From Chloroflexota bacterium (GTDB lineage: Bacteria > Chloroflexota > Dormibacteria > Dormibacterales > Dormibacteraceae): a stretch of 64,000 nucleotides of DNA. The first letter of the stretch is position 1. Each line of letters starts with the position of its first letter. Where the stretch lies: positions 1 to 64,000 of the forward strand of contig VBGR01000034.1 in NCBI GenBank assembly GCA_005880695.1, given 5' to 3'. This document shows positions 48,448 through 58,003 of this stretch, in pieces. The translations under genes were made by a program, and so were the position numbers. The notes beneath the pieces are model-generated. The model made no database searches and was not told where the DNA came from. It worked only from the letters and a program-made list of their open reading frames with translations.

Positions 48448-48982
48448 CCCCGTACAGCTGCTGCGGCCTGGCCCGTACGACGTAGGTGCGCGCCATCATG
48501 TCGTGCAACCCCCGGTGGCGCGCCGTGAAGGCGATCATCAGATAGCCCACGAAGCAGAGCAGACCGGAGAGCACCGAGGCGAAATAGCGTCCCGTCGCCC
48601 GGCCGAAACCGATCCGCATCCCGTCGGCGCCGACGACGCTCAGCCCGGTCGCCATCATGCCGAGGCTGGCCTGGGCTCGAGAGCTGTGCAGAAAGCTGTA
48701 GTAGAGCCAGGCGACGAGGACAGCCTGCCCATACCCGATCACTCCGAGGCTGGCGCGATACCCGAGCAAGGCCGCCGTGACCCCGAGCACGAAGCCGATG
48801 ACGAAGCCGGCTACTCCAAGCACGAGCCAGTCGATGAACCAGGCCAGGAAGCGGATCCAGAAGCCGGCGTACGCGACCTCTTGCTGAGGGTACGCAGCCG
48901 CACTCGGCAGCGCGACCGGGATCCAGCGGTAGCCGTCCCACCACCAGCGACCGTCTGGGGAATACTCCCCCTGGTAGCCCAT
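48440..48982 (-). CDS. RDD family membrane protein with DUF2510-like N-terminus
   Basis: 180 residues. N-terminal YSPDGRWWWDGYRWIP is a DUF2510-type motif. The RDD membrane domain follows: YAGFWIRFLAWFIDWLVLG (Arg-Asp-like pair), two further hydrophobic helices and the C-terminal HRGLHDMMARTYVV. The function of RDD proteins is mostly unknown (some are Na+/H+ antiporters). It is convergent with the lipoprotein gene, 8-nt overlap. Confidence 0.88.
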   Translation of the reverse strand: MGYQGEYSPDGRWWWDGYRWIPVALPSAAAYPQQEVAYAGFWIRFLAWFIDWLVLGVAGFVIGFVLGVTAALLGYRASLGVIGYGQAVLVAWLYYSFLHSSRAQASLGMMATGLSVVGADGMRIGFGRATGRYFASVLSGLLCFVGYLMIAFTARHRGLHDMMARTYVVRARPQQLYGVR

Positions 48983-49017
48983 CCCGCCGCGAATTCTAGG
49001 AGGGCAGCTCCCGGGCG

Positions 49018-50319
49018 CTAGAGGCGCAGGATCGCCTGGTAGATCGCCTCGGTGCCGAGGTCCAGGCCGTCCACCGGAATCCGCTCATCCGCGTCGTGGA
49101 TCGTGGACCACGCATCAAAGCCGTCCGGCAACCGGACCGGAGTGAAGCCGTAAGTCCTGATCCCGAGCTCGGCGAAGTGACGCCCGTCGGTCGCGCCACT
49201 GACCAGATAGGGCACCGGTATGCCTTCGGGGTCGAGCTCGCGCAGGATCTGGGAAAGGACCTCGAGCCCGCTGAGGTCCAGCTCGGGCTGGGCTGGGCCG
49301 AGACGTACGACCTCGATCTCCGCCTCCTCGCCGATCAGGGCTCGCACCTCTGCGATCAGGTCCTCCGGCCCGAAGCCCGGCAGAAGCCGCCCATCGAGCT
49401 CGACCGCGACTGCGCTCGGGATCACATTGATCTTGAGGCCGCCCTCCACGATCGTGGCGTTGACTGTGTTGTGGAGAATGGCGTCGAAGCTCCGGCCGTC
49501 GGCGCCCATGCGGTCGAGCAGGCTGTCGGCGCGAGCAGGGTCCAGCAGGCCTCCATAGCGCTCGCCGAGCTCGCCGCCGAGGCTGTCCCGCATGGCCTCC
49601 AGCATCAGCCGCACGGGCGGCGTGAGGTGGACGGGGAGCCGGGCGGAGTCGAGCTTCACCAGCAGCTGGCCGAGCTTCGCCATTGCCCCGCCGCGCATCG
49701 GCAGGGAACCGTGCCCACCCGGACCGCGGAGGGTGACTTTCAGCTGGCAGCCGCGCTTCTCCGAAACCATGACCGAGTAGAAGCGACGGCCGCCCGCCAT
49801 GAAGCTGTAGCCGCCGCCTTCGCCGATCGTGTAGCGGACACCCTGGAAAAGATCCGGTTGGTTTGCCACCAGCCACTCCGCGCCTTCGACGCCTCCGGCC
49901 TCCTCGTCGACGAGGAGGCAGAGGATCACCTCGCCAGGCAAGGGGATGTTTTCCCGCTTGGCCCGCAGGAACGCGCTGACCATCATCGCGACCCCGTTCT
50001 TCATGTCGAGTGCGCCGCGTCCCCAGATGAACCCCTCTGCGATATGGGCTTGGAAGGGCGGATACGTCCACCTCTGGTTGGCGGTGGTCACGACGTCGAC
50101 GTGGCCCTGGAGCACCAGCCCGGGCCGCCGGCCGGAGCCCGCGAGCCGGGCAACCAGGTTCGGCCGCTCGGGCCGCGCCCCATACGTCTTGAAGTCGATC
50201 CCCGCCTCGCGCAGCAGGGTCGCGACATGCTCGATGCAGGCGCGCTCATTGCCCGGCGGGTTGCTGGTGTCGAAGCGGATCAGCTCCCGAAGGAGCTCTG
50301 CCGGCGCGACCGTCAGCAA
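49018..50319 (-). CDS. M20 family metallopeptidase (ArgE/DapE/ACY1-like)
   Basis: A 433-residue zinc amidohydrolase. Metal ligands in LQGHVDVV, WGRGALDMKNG, the general base in LLVDEEAGGVEGAE, and a C-terminal GATDGRHFAELG. The lid domain lies around 190-300. Substrate is an N-acyl amino acid or dipeptide. TTG start, 7-nt overlap with the NUDIX stop. Confidence 0.92.
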   Translation of the reverse strand: MLTVAPAELLRELIRFDTSNPPGNERACIEHVATLLREAGIDFKTYGARPERPNLVARLAGSGRRPGLVLQGHVDVVTTANQRWTYPPFQAHIAEGFIWGRGALDMKNGVAMMVSAFLRAKRENIPLPGEVILCLLVDEEAGGVEGAEWLVANQPDLFQGVRYTIGEGGGYSFMAGGRRFYSVMVSEKRGCQLKVTLRGPGGHGSLPMRGGAMAKLGQLLVKLDSARLPVHLTPPVRLMLEAMRDSLGGELGERYGGLLDPARADSLLDRMGADGRSFDAILHNTVNATIVEGGLKINVIPSAVAVELDGRLLPGFGPEDLIAEVRALIGEEAEIEVVRLGPAQPELDLSGLEVLSQILRELDPEGIPVPYLVSGATDGRHFAELGIRTYGFTPVRLPDGFDAWSTIHDADERIPVDGLDLGTEAIYQAILRL

Positions 50320-50849
50320 TGCACCCTTCGCGCGGCCCGGTAGAGCGCCGCGATCGAGGCCGCGTGCTGGATCGTGCCGTCCGCGGCAAGGTCCAGCGCC
50401 TCCTTGAAGGGCAGCTCACGGACGACCATGTCGCGCTCGTAGAGCTCCGGGCGGCGGTCCTCTGAGCGGAGGCCGCGCGCCAAGAAGAGATGGAATCGCA
50501 TGGTCGAAAGCGCTGTCGCCCGGGCACTGCCGAGGGATTCCCAGTCGGCCGCGTCCAGGCCCGCCTCTTCGATCAGCTCGCGGCGGGCGGCTGCCTCCGG
50601 TTTCTCACCCTCCTCGATCGTGCCGGCCGGCAGCTCCCAGGCGTCGGCCTCCCAGGCGTGCCGCCACTGGCGGACCAGGAAAGTGGTGCCCACCTCGGTG
50701 ACCGGCACGATGACCGCGGCTTCCGGCTGCTCCAGCACGGCATAAGAGGCCCGTGCCCCGTCCGGCCATTCGACTTCATCGGCGCGAAAACCGTGCCGGC
50801 CATGACGCGCCAGCTGCGCTGAGCCGACCACTTCATACGGCCGCGTCAA
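50313..50849 (-). CDS. NUDIX hydrolase, ADP-ribose pyrophosphatase type
   Basis: 178 residues with a full Nudix box GTIEEGEKPEAAARRELIEE-AG. VGTTFLVRQWRHAWEADAWELPAG before it is typical of ADP-ribose/NDP-sugar pyrophosphatases. TTG start overlapping the biotin carboxylase stop (TTGA). Confidence 0.92.
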   Translation of the reverse strand: MTRPYEVVGSAQLARHGRHGFRADEVEWPDGARASYAVLEQPEAAVIVPVTEVGTTFLVRQWRHAWEADAWELPAGTIEEGEKPEAAARRELIEEAGLDAADWESLGSARATALSTMRFHLFLARGLRSEDRRPELYERDMVVRELPFKEALDLAADGTIQHAASIAALYRAARRVHC

Positions 50850-52318
50850 GCCCGGCCCTGGCCTTGCGACATCACGGTGCTCACCGCGGCAGCCGCCGCG
50901 GCCAGCCGGCGGCTGTCGACCGCGCTGTAGTCCATCGGCGACACCTCGTCGAGGTACTTCCGCATGTCCTCGAGCAGCTCGGGGTGCTCGGCGATGAATC
51001 CAGTGGAGAGCTTTCCCGCCTTGAAATCAGGGCTGGCGAGGATGGCGCGGTGATAGGGGATCGTGGTGGCGGGTCCTGCCAGGACAAATTCGGCCAGCGC
51101 GCGCTGCGCCCGGCCGATCGCCTCCGCCCGGTCGGCGCCGTAGACGATCAGCTTGGCCACCAGCGAGTCGTAGTTGGCAGGCACCTCGGTGGCCGGTCCG
51201 TAGCCGCTATCGACTCGAACACCAGGTCCGGCCGGCGCCATCCAGCGCTGGATCCGCTTCGGGTTGGGCATGAAGTTCTTGGCGGGGTTCTCGGCGTTGA
51301 TCCGCATCTCGATCGCATGGCCGGACCAGGTCACGTCGTCCTGGTGGAAGCTCAGGCGGTGGCCGGCGGCGACCCGGATCTGCTCCTTGACGATGTCGAT
51401 GCCGGTAACCATCTCGGTTACCGGATGCTCCACCTGGAGCCGGGCGTTGACCTCCAGAAAATAGAACTCGCCGTTGCTGAAGATGAACTCGACGGTGCCC
51501 GCGTTGGCGTAGCCGGCGGCTTTGGCCGCGGTCACTGCAGCCTTTCCCATCCGGGCGCGGATCTCAGGCGTCACGGCCGGCGACGGGCTCTCTTCAAGGA
51601 TCTTCTGGTGGCGGCGCTGGATCGAGCACTCGCGCTCGCCCAGGTGAAGGACGTGGCCGTGCTGGTCGCCAATCACCTGGATCTCGATATGACGCGGGTT
51701 GTGAACGTACTTCTCGAGATAGACGGTGGGGTCGCCGAACGCTGCCCGGGCCTGGTTTGCAGCGCTCTCCAGGGCCGACCGCAGCTCCTCTTCGCGTTCG
51801 ACGACCTTCATTCCGATGCCGCCGCCGCCGCCGCTGGGCTTGATGATCACGGGGAGGCCGATCTCGAGCGCGGCACGGCGCGCCTCGTCGAGGTCGTGGA
51901 TAGCGCCCGTCCCCGGCGTCACCGGGACACCGTGCTTGCTGGCCAGCGCGCGGGAGGAGAGCTTGTCGCCTAGCCGGTGCATGGCTTCTGCGGGCGGACC
52001 GATGAAAGCCAGGTGAGCCGCTTTGCAGGCCTCGGGAAAGGCCGCCCGTTCGGAAAGGAAGCCATAACCGGGATGGATCGCCTCGGCGCCGCTGTCGCTG
52101 GCGGCCTTGATGATCCGGTCCAGCTTCAGGTAGGACTCGGAGGGCGGCGCGGCGCCGATGTGGATCGACTCATCCGCATAGCGGCGGTGGATGGCGTCGC
52201 GGTCCGCGTCGGAATAAACGGCGACGGTGGCGATGCCCAGCTCCCGGCACGCTCGCATGACGCGGATTGCGATCTCACCTCGATTGGCGATCAGGATCTT
52301 CTTGAAGAGCCGCTTCAT
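50846..52318 (-). CDS. Biotin carboxylase subunit (of pyruvate or acyl-CoA carboxylase)
   Basis: 490 residues, ATP-grasp biotin carboxylase. ATP and bicarbonate-site blocks: KILIANRGEIAIRVMRACRE, IHPGYGFLSERAAF, IKPSGGGGGIGMKVV, ERECSIQRRHQKILEESPSP and FLEVNARLQVEHPVTE. The ATG is preceded by an A/T-rich stretch (AAAAAAATG) without Shine-Dalgarno. With the upstream carboxyltransferase-biotin carrier gene it can form a two-subunit pyruvate carboxylase (PycA/PycB style). Sharing with acyl-CoA carboxylases is possible. Confidence 0.93.
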   Translation of the reverse strand: MKRLFKKILIANRGEIAIRVMRACRELGIATVAVYSDADRDAIHRRYADESIHIGAAPPSESYLKLDRIIKAASDSGAEAIHPGYGFLSERAAFPEACKAAHLAFIGPPAEAMHRLGDKLSSRALASKHGVPVTPGTGAIHDLDEARRAALEIGLPVIIKPSGGGGGIGMKVVEREEELRSALESAANQARAAFGDPTVYLEKYVHNPRHIEIQVIGDQHGHVLHLGERECSIQRRHQKILEESPSPAVTPEIRARMGKAAVTAAKAAGYANAGTVEFIFSNGEFYFLEVNARLQVEHPVTEMVTGIDIVKEQIRVAAGHRLSFHQDDVTWSGHAIEMRINAENPAKNFMPNPKRIQRWMAPAGPGVRVDSGYGPATEVPANYDSLVAKLIVYGADRAEAIGRAQRALAEFVLAGPATTIPYHRAILASPDFKAGKLSTGFIAEHPELLEDMRKYLDEVSPMDYSAVDSRRLAAAAAAVSTVMSQGQGRA

Positions 52319-52348
52319 TTTTTTCTATTTGGAGCAGGCCACCAGGCT

Positions 52349-52402
52349 TGGCCCGCCGCGCGCTGTGGCGCGCGAGTCTCAAAGGAAAGGCCTTTCACTT
52401 CT
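52349..52402. repeat. Diverged single copy of the purF-purM repeat
   Basis: In the 76-bp gap between the HIBADH-like gene and the biotin carboxylase, the minus strand reads AAAGGCCTTTCC then GAGACTCGCGCGCC and the hairpin CGCGCGC-TGTG-GCGCGCG (52357-52374), then GGGCC. Order and spacing match the 90-bp unit, in opposite orientation. This shows a dispersed element. Confidence 0.75.
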
Positions 52403-53210
52403 TTCTGTATCTCTCCAGGACCGCCGTGAGCTCCTTTTCGCCGTGTTGGGGCGCCACTTCCTTAAAAGCGCGGCGGACCGCCTTGAGGATCGGCATCGGG
52501 AACTCCTTGCCGTCGAAAGCCTCGAGTGCCAGGTCGACGTCCTTCAACATGTCCTTCAGCGCAAAGGTGAGCGGCTCGTAGGGGCCGCCCAGGAAACCGG
52601 AGCGGCGCATATCCAGGTAAGGGATATGTCGCTTCGCGAACGCGAAGGCCTCTTCCCGCGAAAGGCCGGCGTGGACGGTCGCCTCCACCAGCTCTGCCGC
52701 CGCGGCCGTGGTCACCGCCAGCATCGCGTTGTTGAGCAGCTTCATCTCCGCCGCGCGCCGGCGGGTGCCGACATGTCTGTGCTCGCCAAGTGCGTTCAGC
52801 ACCGGTCCAGCCCGCTCCACGGCTTCCTCGGGTCCGCCCGTCAGGATGTACGCCTCGCCGCGCCTGACGACCGGGGGAGCCGCGATGATGGGCGCCGCCA
52901 CCAGGCTCTCGAACCGCGTCCCCAGCTCCTCCGCGATGTCGGGGCCGGCCGTGCTCATCTCCAGGAAGACCCGGGTTCCGGGCTCGAGCCGCCCGTACAC
53001 GGCGCGGACCGCAGAGGGACCGGTCAGGACCGAGATGACGACCTCAGCAGCCGCCGCGGCTGCCTCTGGATTCGACGCTACGGTGCCCAGGCCGAGGGCT
53101 TCGGCCTTCGCCGGCGTTCGGTTCCAGAGGTGCAGCTCGAAGCCGGTCTCCTGCAGCCGGCCGGCTACGGCGGCACCCATCTTGCCCGTGCCGAGAATGG
53201 CGACTCTCAC
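52395..53210 (-). CDS. 3-hydroxyisobutyrate dehydrogenase-family oxidoreductase
   Basis: 271 residues of the beta-hydroxyacid dehydrogenase family. N-terminal Rossmann motif ILGTGKMGAAVAGRLQ, then FLEMSTAGPDIAEEL and the catalytic lysine in AAEMKLLNNAMLA. Substrate could be 3-hydroxyisobutyrate, tartronate semialdehyde or another small hydroxyacid. GTGA overlap with the carboxyltransferase gene. Confidence 0.88.
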   Translation of the reverse strand: MRVAILGTGKMGAAVAGRLQETGFELHLWNRTPAKAEALGLGTVASNPEAAAAAAEVVISVLTGPSAVRAVYGRLEPGTRVFLEMSTAGPDIAEELGTRFESLVAAPIIAAPPVVRRGEAYILTGGPEEAVERAGPVLNALGEHRHVGTRRRAAEMKLLNNAMLAVTTAAAAELVEATVHAGLSREEAFAFAKRHIPYLDMRRSGFLGGPYEPLTFALKDMLKDVDLALEAFDGKEFPMPILKAVRRAFKEVAPQHGEKELTAVLERYRKK

Positions 53211-55057
53211 TTGATGGTCAGGATTGGCTGGTTCTGGCCGACGACCTCGCCTTCCTTGACGTGGACGGCTTCCACGCTGCCGGCCTGGGTCGCCACGATG
53301 TCGTTCTGCATCTTCATCGCCTCCAGGACGGCGACCACCTCGCCGATCTTGACCTGGTCGCCCGGCTTGACCGGCACCTTGACGATCAAGCCTTGCATGG
53401 GCGCCACGATGGTCCCTGGACCGGCGGTGGCTGGTGGGGCCGGCGCCGCTCCGGCGGCCGGGGTCGCGCTCGGAGCCGCTGCTGCCCCGGCAACTACTGC
53501 GCCACCCATGACGCGCACGGTGTACACCTCGCCTTCGACCTCGACCTGGAACTCGCTGGCTTGGGGTGCCGGGGCGGAGGCTGCCGCGGCGGCCGGGGCC
53601 GGCGCCTGGGCGCCGTCGGACTCCGGCTGCTCGACCGGCTCAGCCCGCTGCTCCGCCTCCGCTTCCCGCTCTGTTCTCTCCCGAGGCGGCGCATCCGGTT
53701 TCTTCTCCAGCTCGCCCTTCAAGAAGCGGAGGCCGAGCGACGGGAAGAGCAAGAAGATGAGCACGTTGTCGTCGGAGGGCTCGATGCCCTGGCGCTTGAG
53801 CTGGGCTCGGGCCTCGGGTAGCTGCGGCTCCAGGAGGTCGGCCGGTCGAATGGTGACGGGCTCTTCGCGGCCCAGGACCAATCGCCGGATCTCTGGGTCG
53901 GCCGGGACCGGCGGCCGCCCGTAGAGGCCCTGCAGGTAGTCCTTGAGCTCCTTGGTCACCGTGCCGTAGCGCTCGCCGCTGATCACGTTGAGCACTGCCT
54001 GGGAAGCGATCATCTGGCGGATTGGAGCCACCAGGGGCGGAAAGCCCACCTCCTGCCGGACGCGCCTGATCTCCGCCAGCACCTCCTGCTGCCGCTCACC
54101 GGCGCCATGCTGCTGGAGCTGGTGGTTGACGTCCTCGAGCATCAGGCCCGGCACCTGGTAGCGAAGGATGTCGGAATCGACGCGATCCGCGGCGGTGCTC
54201 AGGTAGTCGCCGTACTTGTTCTTCAGCCGCTCGAGCTCGATCTTGGCCTCCACCAGCGCGTCGAGGTCGAGACCGGTGTCATAGTCGCCTCCGGCCAGCG
54301 CCGCGACCACGCTCTCGGTGGCGGGCTGGGATGCGCCCCAGGCCAGCGGCGAAAGGGCCGTGTCGAGGATGGTCGCACCGGCCTCGACCGCGGCCATGTA
54401 GGACATCGGCGCCATCCCGCTCGAGCAGTGCGAATGGACGCCGATGGGCAGCGCCACGCTCTCTTTCAAGGCGCCGACCAGCTCCCAGGTCGTCTGCGGG
54501 CTCAAAAGGCCTGACGTGTCTTTGATCACGATCACGTCGCAGCCGAGCTGTTCGAGCCCCTTGGCGAGGGCGACCCAACCCTTGAGGTCGTGCGCGGGGC
54601 TGATCGCGTAGCAGAGGGCGCCCTGGACCTTGCGGCGGGCCTTCTTGGCCGCCGCGATGGCTGCCTCCATGTTCCGGATGTCGTTCAGCGGGTCGAAAAT
54701 TCGGAAGATGTCGACGCCGCAGCGGGCGGCGTGCGCGACGAAGAGCTCCACGACGTCGTCGGCGAAGTTACGGTTGGCGACCAGGTTCTGGCCGCGGATC
54801 AGGGCCTGGATGGGCGTCTTCGGTGTGGCCTTCGCAAGCCGCCGCAGGTACTGCCAGGGGTCCTCGGCATTGAACCGGATCTCGGTCTCGAAGGTGGCGC
54901 CGCCGAAAGCCTCGAAGGAGTAGAAGCCGATCCGGTCCAGCTTCCGGGCCAGCTCGACGATCTCCTCGCCCCGGAGGCGGCCGCCGAGAAGGGACTGGTG
55001 GGCGTCGCGGAAGGTGGTGTCGGTGAGGCGAAGCCTCGGTACCGCCTTTGGGCTCAA
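53207..55057 (-). CDS. Carboxyltransferase plus biotin carrier subunit (pyruvate carboxylase B / OadA type)
   Basis: 616 residues. The TIM-barrel carboxyltransferase opens with [17 protein letters not shown]. The active-site lysine (carbamylated in homologues) lies in [13 protein letters not shown] and the metal HxH is in [11 protein letters not shown] Pro/Ala/Glu-rich linker (about 480-540) leads to a biotinyl domain with the biotin site [10 protein letters not shown]. The best reading is the B subunit of a two-subunit pyruvate carboxylase, since there are no membrane OadB/OadG genes nearby. TTG start with a TTGA overlap of purE. Confidence 0.93.
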   Translation of the reverse strand: MSPKAVPRLRLTDTTFRDAHQSLLGGRLRGEEIVELARKLDRIGFYSFEAFGGATFETEIRFNAEDPWQYLRRLAKATPKTPIQALIRGQNLVANRNFADDVVELFVAHAARCGVDIFRIFDPLNDIRNMEAAIAAAKKARRKVQGALCYAISPAHDLKGWVALAKGLEQLGCDVIVIKDTSGLLSPQTTWELVGALKESVALPIGVHSHCSSGMAPMSYMAAVEAGATILDTALSPLAWGASQPATESVVAALAGGDYDTGLDLDALVEAKIELERLKNKYGDYLSTAADRVDSDILRYQVPGLMLEDVNHQLQQHGAGERQQEVLAEIRRVRQEVGFPPLVAPIRQMIASQAVLNVISGERYGTVTKELKDYLQGLYGRPPVPADPEIRRLVLGREEPVTIRPADLLEPQLPEARAQLKRQGIEPSDDNVLIFLLFPSLGLRFLKGELEKKPDAPPRERTEREAEAEQRAEPVEQPESDGAQAPAPAAAAASAPAPQASEFQVEVEGEVYTVRVMGGAVVAGAAAAPSATPAAGAAPAPPATAGPGTIVAPMQGLIVKVPVKPGDQVKIGEVVAVLEAMKMQNDIVATQAGSVEAVHVKEGEVVGQNQPILTIK

Positions 55058-55518
55058 CGGCCGCCCAGCGAAGTCCGGAGCTGGCGATGTCGGTCCGCCA
55101 GGTCGCTGTCCCCAAGCCCCAGGATCCTGGCCGCCAGCCAGGCCGCGTTCTTGGCCCCCGCGGCACCGATGGCGACGGTGGCGACGGGAATCCCGGCGGG
55201 CATCTGGACGATGCTGTAGAGCGAGTCCTGGCCGCCAAGGTGCTCAGTTGGCACGGGCACTCCGATTACCGGCAGATCGGTCCAGGCCGCCACCACGCCA
55301 GGCAGGTGAGCGGCCCCGCCGGCCGCCGCGATCACGACCTTGAGACCGCGCTCCCGGGCGCCGGTCGCCCACTCCATGACGCCCTTGGGGTCGCGATGCG
55401 CCGAGCAGACCGTCACCTCGTGCTCGATGCCGAAAGCCTCGAGCTGGGCGGTGCAGGCCTCCATCAGCGGCAGGTCGCTCTTGGAGCCGAGGATGACTCC
55501 GACGGTCGGGCTAGGCAC
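55054..55518 (-). CDS. purE: N5-carboxyaminoimidazole ribonucleotide mutase / AIR carboxylase
   Basis: 154 residues: [32 protein letters not shown] and [20 protein letters not shown] are PurE signatures. The start is the GTG at 55518-55516 with AGGAGG 6 nt upstream, overlapping purD by 8 nt. No purK was seen in the window; it may be elsewhere, or the enzyme may be a class II AIR carboxylase. Confidence 0.95.
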   Translation of the reverse strand: MPSPTVGVILGSKSDLPLMEACTAQLEAFGIEHEVTVCSAHRDPKGVMEWATGARERGLKVVIAAAGGAAHLPGVVAAWTDLPVIGVPVPTEHLGGQDSLYSIVQMPAGIPVATVAIGAAGAKNAAWLAARILGLGDSDLADRHRQLRTSLGGR

Positions 55519-56782
55519 GGACGGCCTCCTGGGCAATGTCGGGGCGGTGGAAGGCTCCGGGAAATCGTACCCGTCCGATCGCGGCCAGCACGGCGTCGCG
55601 GGCTTCGCCGACGCTGCCGGCGACGGCGGCCAGGGTGAGAACGCGGCCGCCGCTGGTGACGAGGCCGCGGCCGGCCACGTAGCGGGTGCCGGCATGGAAG
55701 ACGAGGACGCCGGGCGGGATGTGGCTCAAGCCGTCGATCGCAAACCCCGTCTCGTAGGAATCGGGGTAACCACGGGAGGCGACGACCACCGCGACCGCGG
55801 CCCGGTCGGTCCATTCCAGCCGCTCGATGGAACCGAGATCGCCTTTGGCGGCCTCCAGCATGACGCGCACCGGATCGGTCGCCAGCCGCGGCAGGACGCA
55901 CTGCGCCTCGGGGTCACCGAAGCGGGCGTTGAACTCCAGGACCCGGACGCCCTGCTCGGTGAGCATCAGCCCCGCGTAGAGCACGCCACGGTACTCGAAG
56001 CCGTCGCCGGCAAGGCGCTTGATAGCCGGCTCGATGGCAATCCGTAGGGCCTCCTCGACCAGCTCGGGGGTTGCATCCGGTGGCGGCGAATAAGCGCCCA
56101 TGCCGCCGGTCAGGGGCCCGCTGTCGCCCTCGCCAGCGCGCTTGAAGTCCCGGGCTGGAGCCAGGGCGAGTGCGCGCTTGCCGTCGCTGATCGCCATCAG
56201 CGAGAGCTCGCGACCCTCGAGCAGCTCTTCGACGACGATGGTGTGCCCGGCCCGCCCGAAGCTGTGCTCGACCAGCATTGCGTCGATCGCCTTACGCGCC
56301 TGTTCCCGGTCGCGGCAGACCAGCACTCCCTTGCCGAGCGCCAGCCCGTCGGCCTTGACCACGACCCGGCCGTCGCGCTCGTCGGCCCACTTCTGCGCTG
56401 CCGGGGCCTCGCTGAAGACGCCGAAGTCGGCCGTGGGGATGCCCGCCCTCCGCATCAGGTCCTTGGCGAAGGCCTTGCTGCTCTCGATCCGGCCGGCGGC
56501 ACGGTCGGGACCGAAAGTCGGGATGCCTTCAGCGCGCATGGCGTCGCCGACGCCCGCGGCGACCGCTGACTCGGGCCCGAGGATCACGAGCCCGATCTTC
56601 TCGTGCTTGGCGAACTTGACCAGGTTGACGACGTCGTCGGCCGGGATCCGGATGTTCTTGGCCAGGCCTCCGGTGCCGCCGTTTCCCGGTGCGATGAAGA
56701 CCCGCGAACTGATCGCCGACTGCATGCATTTCCAGGCGAGAGCGTGCTCGCGGGCGCCCGACCCGACGACGAGAATCCGCAC
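55511..56782 (-). CDS. purD: Phosphoribosylamine-glycine ligase (GAR synthetase)
   Basis: 423 residues, ATP-grasp. Seen: [67 protein letters not shown] and [15 protein letters not shown]. First gene of a second minus-strand operon (purD-purE-pycB-HIBADH-biotin carboxylase-NUDIX-M20), apart from the main pur cluster. Confidence 0.96.
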   Translation of the reverse strand: MRILVVGSGAREHALAWKCMQSAISSRVFIAPGNGGTGGLAKNIRIPADDVVNLVKFAKHEKIGLVILGPESAVAAGVGDAMRAEGIPTFGPDRAAGRIESSKAFAKDLMRRAGIPTADFGVFSEAPAAQKWADERDGRVVVKADGLALGKGVLVCRDREQARKAIDAMLVEHSFGRAGHTIVVEELLEGRELSLMAISDGKRALALAPARDFKRAGEGDSGPLTGGMGAYSPPPDATPELVEEALRIAIEPAIKRLAGDGFEYRGVLYAGLMLTEQGVRVLEFNARFGDPEAQCVLPRLATDPVRVMLEAAKGDLGSIERLEWTDRAAVAVVVASRGYPDSYETGFAIDGLSHIPPGVLVFHAGTRYVAGRGLVTSGGRVLTLAAVAGSVGEARDAVLAAIGRVRFPGAFHRPDIAQEAVRA

Positions 56783-56828
56783 CGCTAGAGGTTACCTGCG
56801 GAGCGGCGACCTCACGGGCGGGCGGCGT

Positions 56829-57299
56829 TCAGCTGGCGGTCCAGTGTGGGCGCGTTTCCAGCAGCTCGCTGTCGTACTTGGCGAGGATCGTCGCAAAGCG
56901 CGCCGGGTCACCCTGCCCGGCGGCCGCCAGCTCGACGATCATGTCCACGCCTCTGGGGTCGCCGGTCATGACCACCACCGTCGCCGCCACGTCTCCGACG
57001 GCGCGGAAGCAATGCGGGACGCCCGCCGGGATCAGCACGCCGGCACCAGCTCCGCCTGTCTCATAGCGATCGCCCAGGCGGTACTCAACCTCGCCACCGG
57101 CGATGTAGAAGGCCTCGTCCATGCTTCGGTGGAGGTGGAGGAACGGCATCCCTGCCCCTGGCGGCAGCGTCGAGCGGAAGAACCCGAAGCTGAGCCCCGC
57201 GGCTACGTCGCCCTTCACCTCGCCTCGGTTCCCGAAGGGGAAATCGAATCGCTTGCCCTGGCCTTCCCGGACGATGCTGCCCTGCCCGCTGCCCACCAT
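56829..57299 (-). CDS. Cupin domain protein
   Basis: 156 residues, single cupin. Motif 1: MPFLHLHRSMDEAFYIAGGE; motif 2: VLIPAGVPHCFRAVGD. The metal-binding His/Glu set is largely kept. It is divergent from a TetR regulator, with 58 bp between, a layout in which the regulator usually controls the neighbour. The ligand is unknown. Confidence 0.85.
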   Translation of the reverse strand: MVGSGQGSIVREGQGKRFDFPFGNRGEVKGDVAAGLSFGFFRSTLPPGAGMPFLHLHRSMDEAFYIAGGEVEYRLGDRYETGGAGAGVLIPAGVPHCFRAVGDVAATVVVMTGDPRGVDMIVELAAAGQGDPARFATILAKYDSELLETRPHWTAS

Positions 57300-57334
57300 T
57301 CCTCAGCCTCCAATCATCACAGTGGCGCTTAATT

Positions 57335-57349
57335 GAATACGGCTATACT
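57335..57349. promoter_or_regulatory. Dyad operator candidate and -10 of the TetR gene
   Basis: gaATAcggcTATac (57335-57348) is an imperfect dyad, and TATACT (57344-57349) is a good -10, 8 bp before the TetR ATG. The transcript would be nearly leaderless. TetR could bind the dyad and block both divergent genes. Confidence 0.45.
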
Positions 57350-57357
57350 GCATCGAT

Positions 57358-57999
57358 ATGGCGAGTGCTGTCAAGCCCCGGCGGGGGTACCGCTCGGCAG
57401 TCAGAGACGAGCAAGCCCGCCGCACTCGCGAGCGGATCGTGCGGGCCGCCCGCCTCCTCTTCTTGAAGCGCGGGTACAACGCCACGAGCATCGCCGCGAT
57501 CGCTGACGCAGCCGGCGTCGCGCCGGAGACTGTCTATGCGATCTTCCGCAACAAGCGGGCGGTGCTGGAGGGCGTCGTCACCAGCGGGATCTCAGGCGCA
57601 GAGGAAACCGCCGGCTGGCTGGAGCGCGCCTGGGTGCGGGATCTGCTGGCGCTGCCGGACGTCGCGCGGCGTATTCGCGGCTTTGCGCGCCACACGGCGA
57701 AGACCGTCGCGCGCATGAGCCCGCTGCACGCGGTGATCAGGAGCGCCGCCGGGTCGGAGCCGGAGCTGGCCGAGCTCTACCGGCGGATCCAGGCAGACCG
57801 CTTCGCGGCGCAGGGACGGATTTTGGCCGCCCTCGCGCCAGGTCCTGCCGCCAAGCGCGCGGCCGAGACCTTCTCCGCCGTCTCGAGCCCCGAGCTTCAC
57901 CACCTTCTGACTGGCGTGCGCGGCTGGTCCGAAGCCCGCTATGAAGCCTGGCTGGAGGAGCTGGCCCTCGCGGTGGTGGCCGGCCGGCCCGGAACCTAG
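57358..57999 (+). CDS. TetR family transcriptional regulator
   Basis: 213 residues. N-terminal HTH: RTRERIVRAARLLFLKRGYN, ATSIAAIADAAGVAPETVYA, IFRNKRAVLEGVV. The C-terminal ligand domain is helical and unspecific. No Shine-Dalgarno; the ATG lies at the predicted transcript start. It probably regulates itself and the divergent cupin gene. Confidence 0.92.
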   Translation: MASAVKPRRGYRSAVRDEQARRTRERIVRAARLLFLKRGYNATSIAAIADAAGVAPETVYAIFRNKRAVLEGVVTSGISGAEETAGWLERAWVRDLLALPDVARRIRGFARHTAKTVARMSPLHAVIRSAAGSEPELAELYRRIQADRFAAQGRILAALAPGPAAKRAAETFSAVSSPELHHLLTGVRGWSEARYEAWLEELALAVVAGRPGT

Positions 58000-58003
58000 T
58001 GGG

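Noticed and set aside
52319-52330. T-run next to the biotin carboxylase start as a rho-independent terminator
   Set aside because: The run lies immediately before the ATG on the coding strand as A residues and has no adjoining stem for either strand's transcript end.
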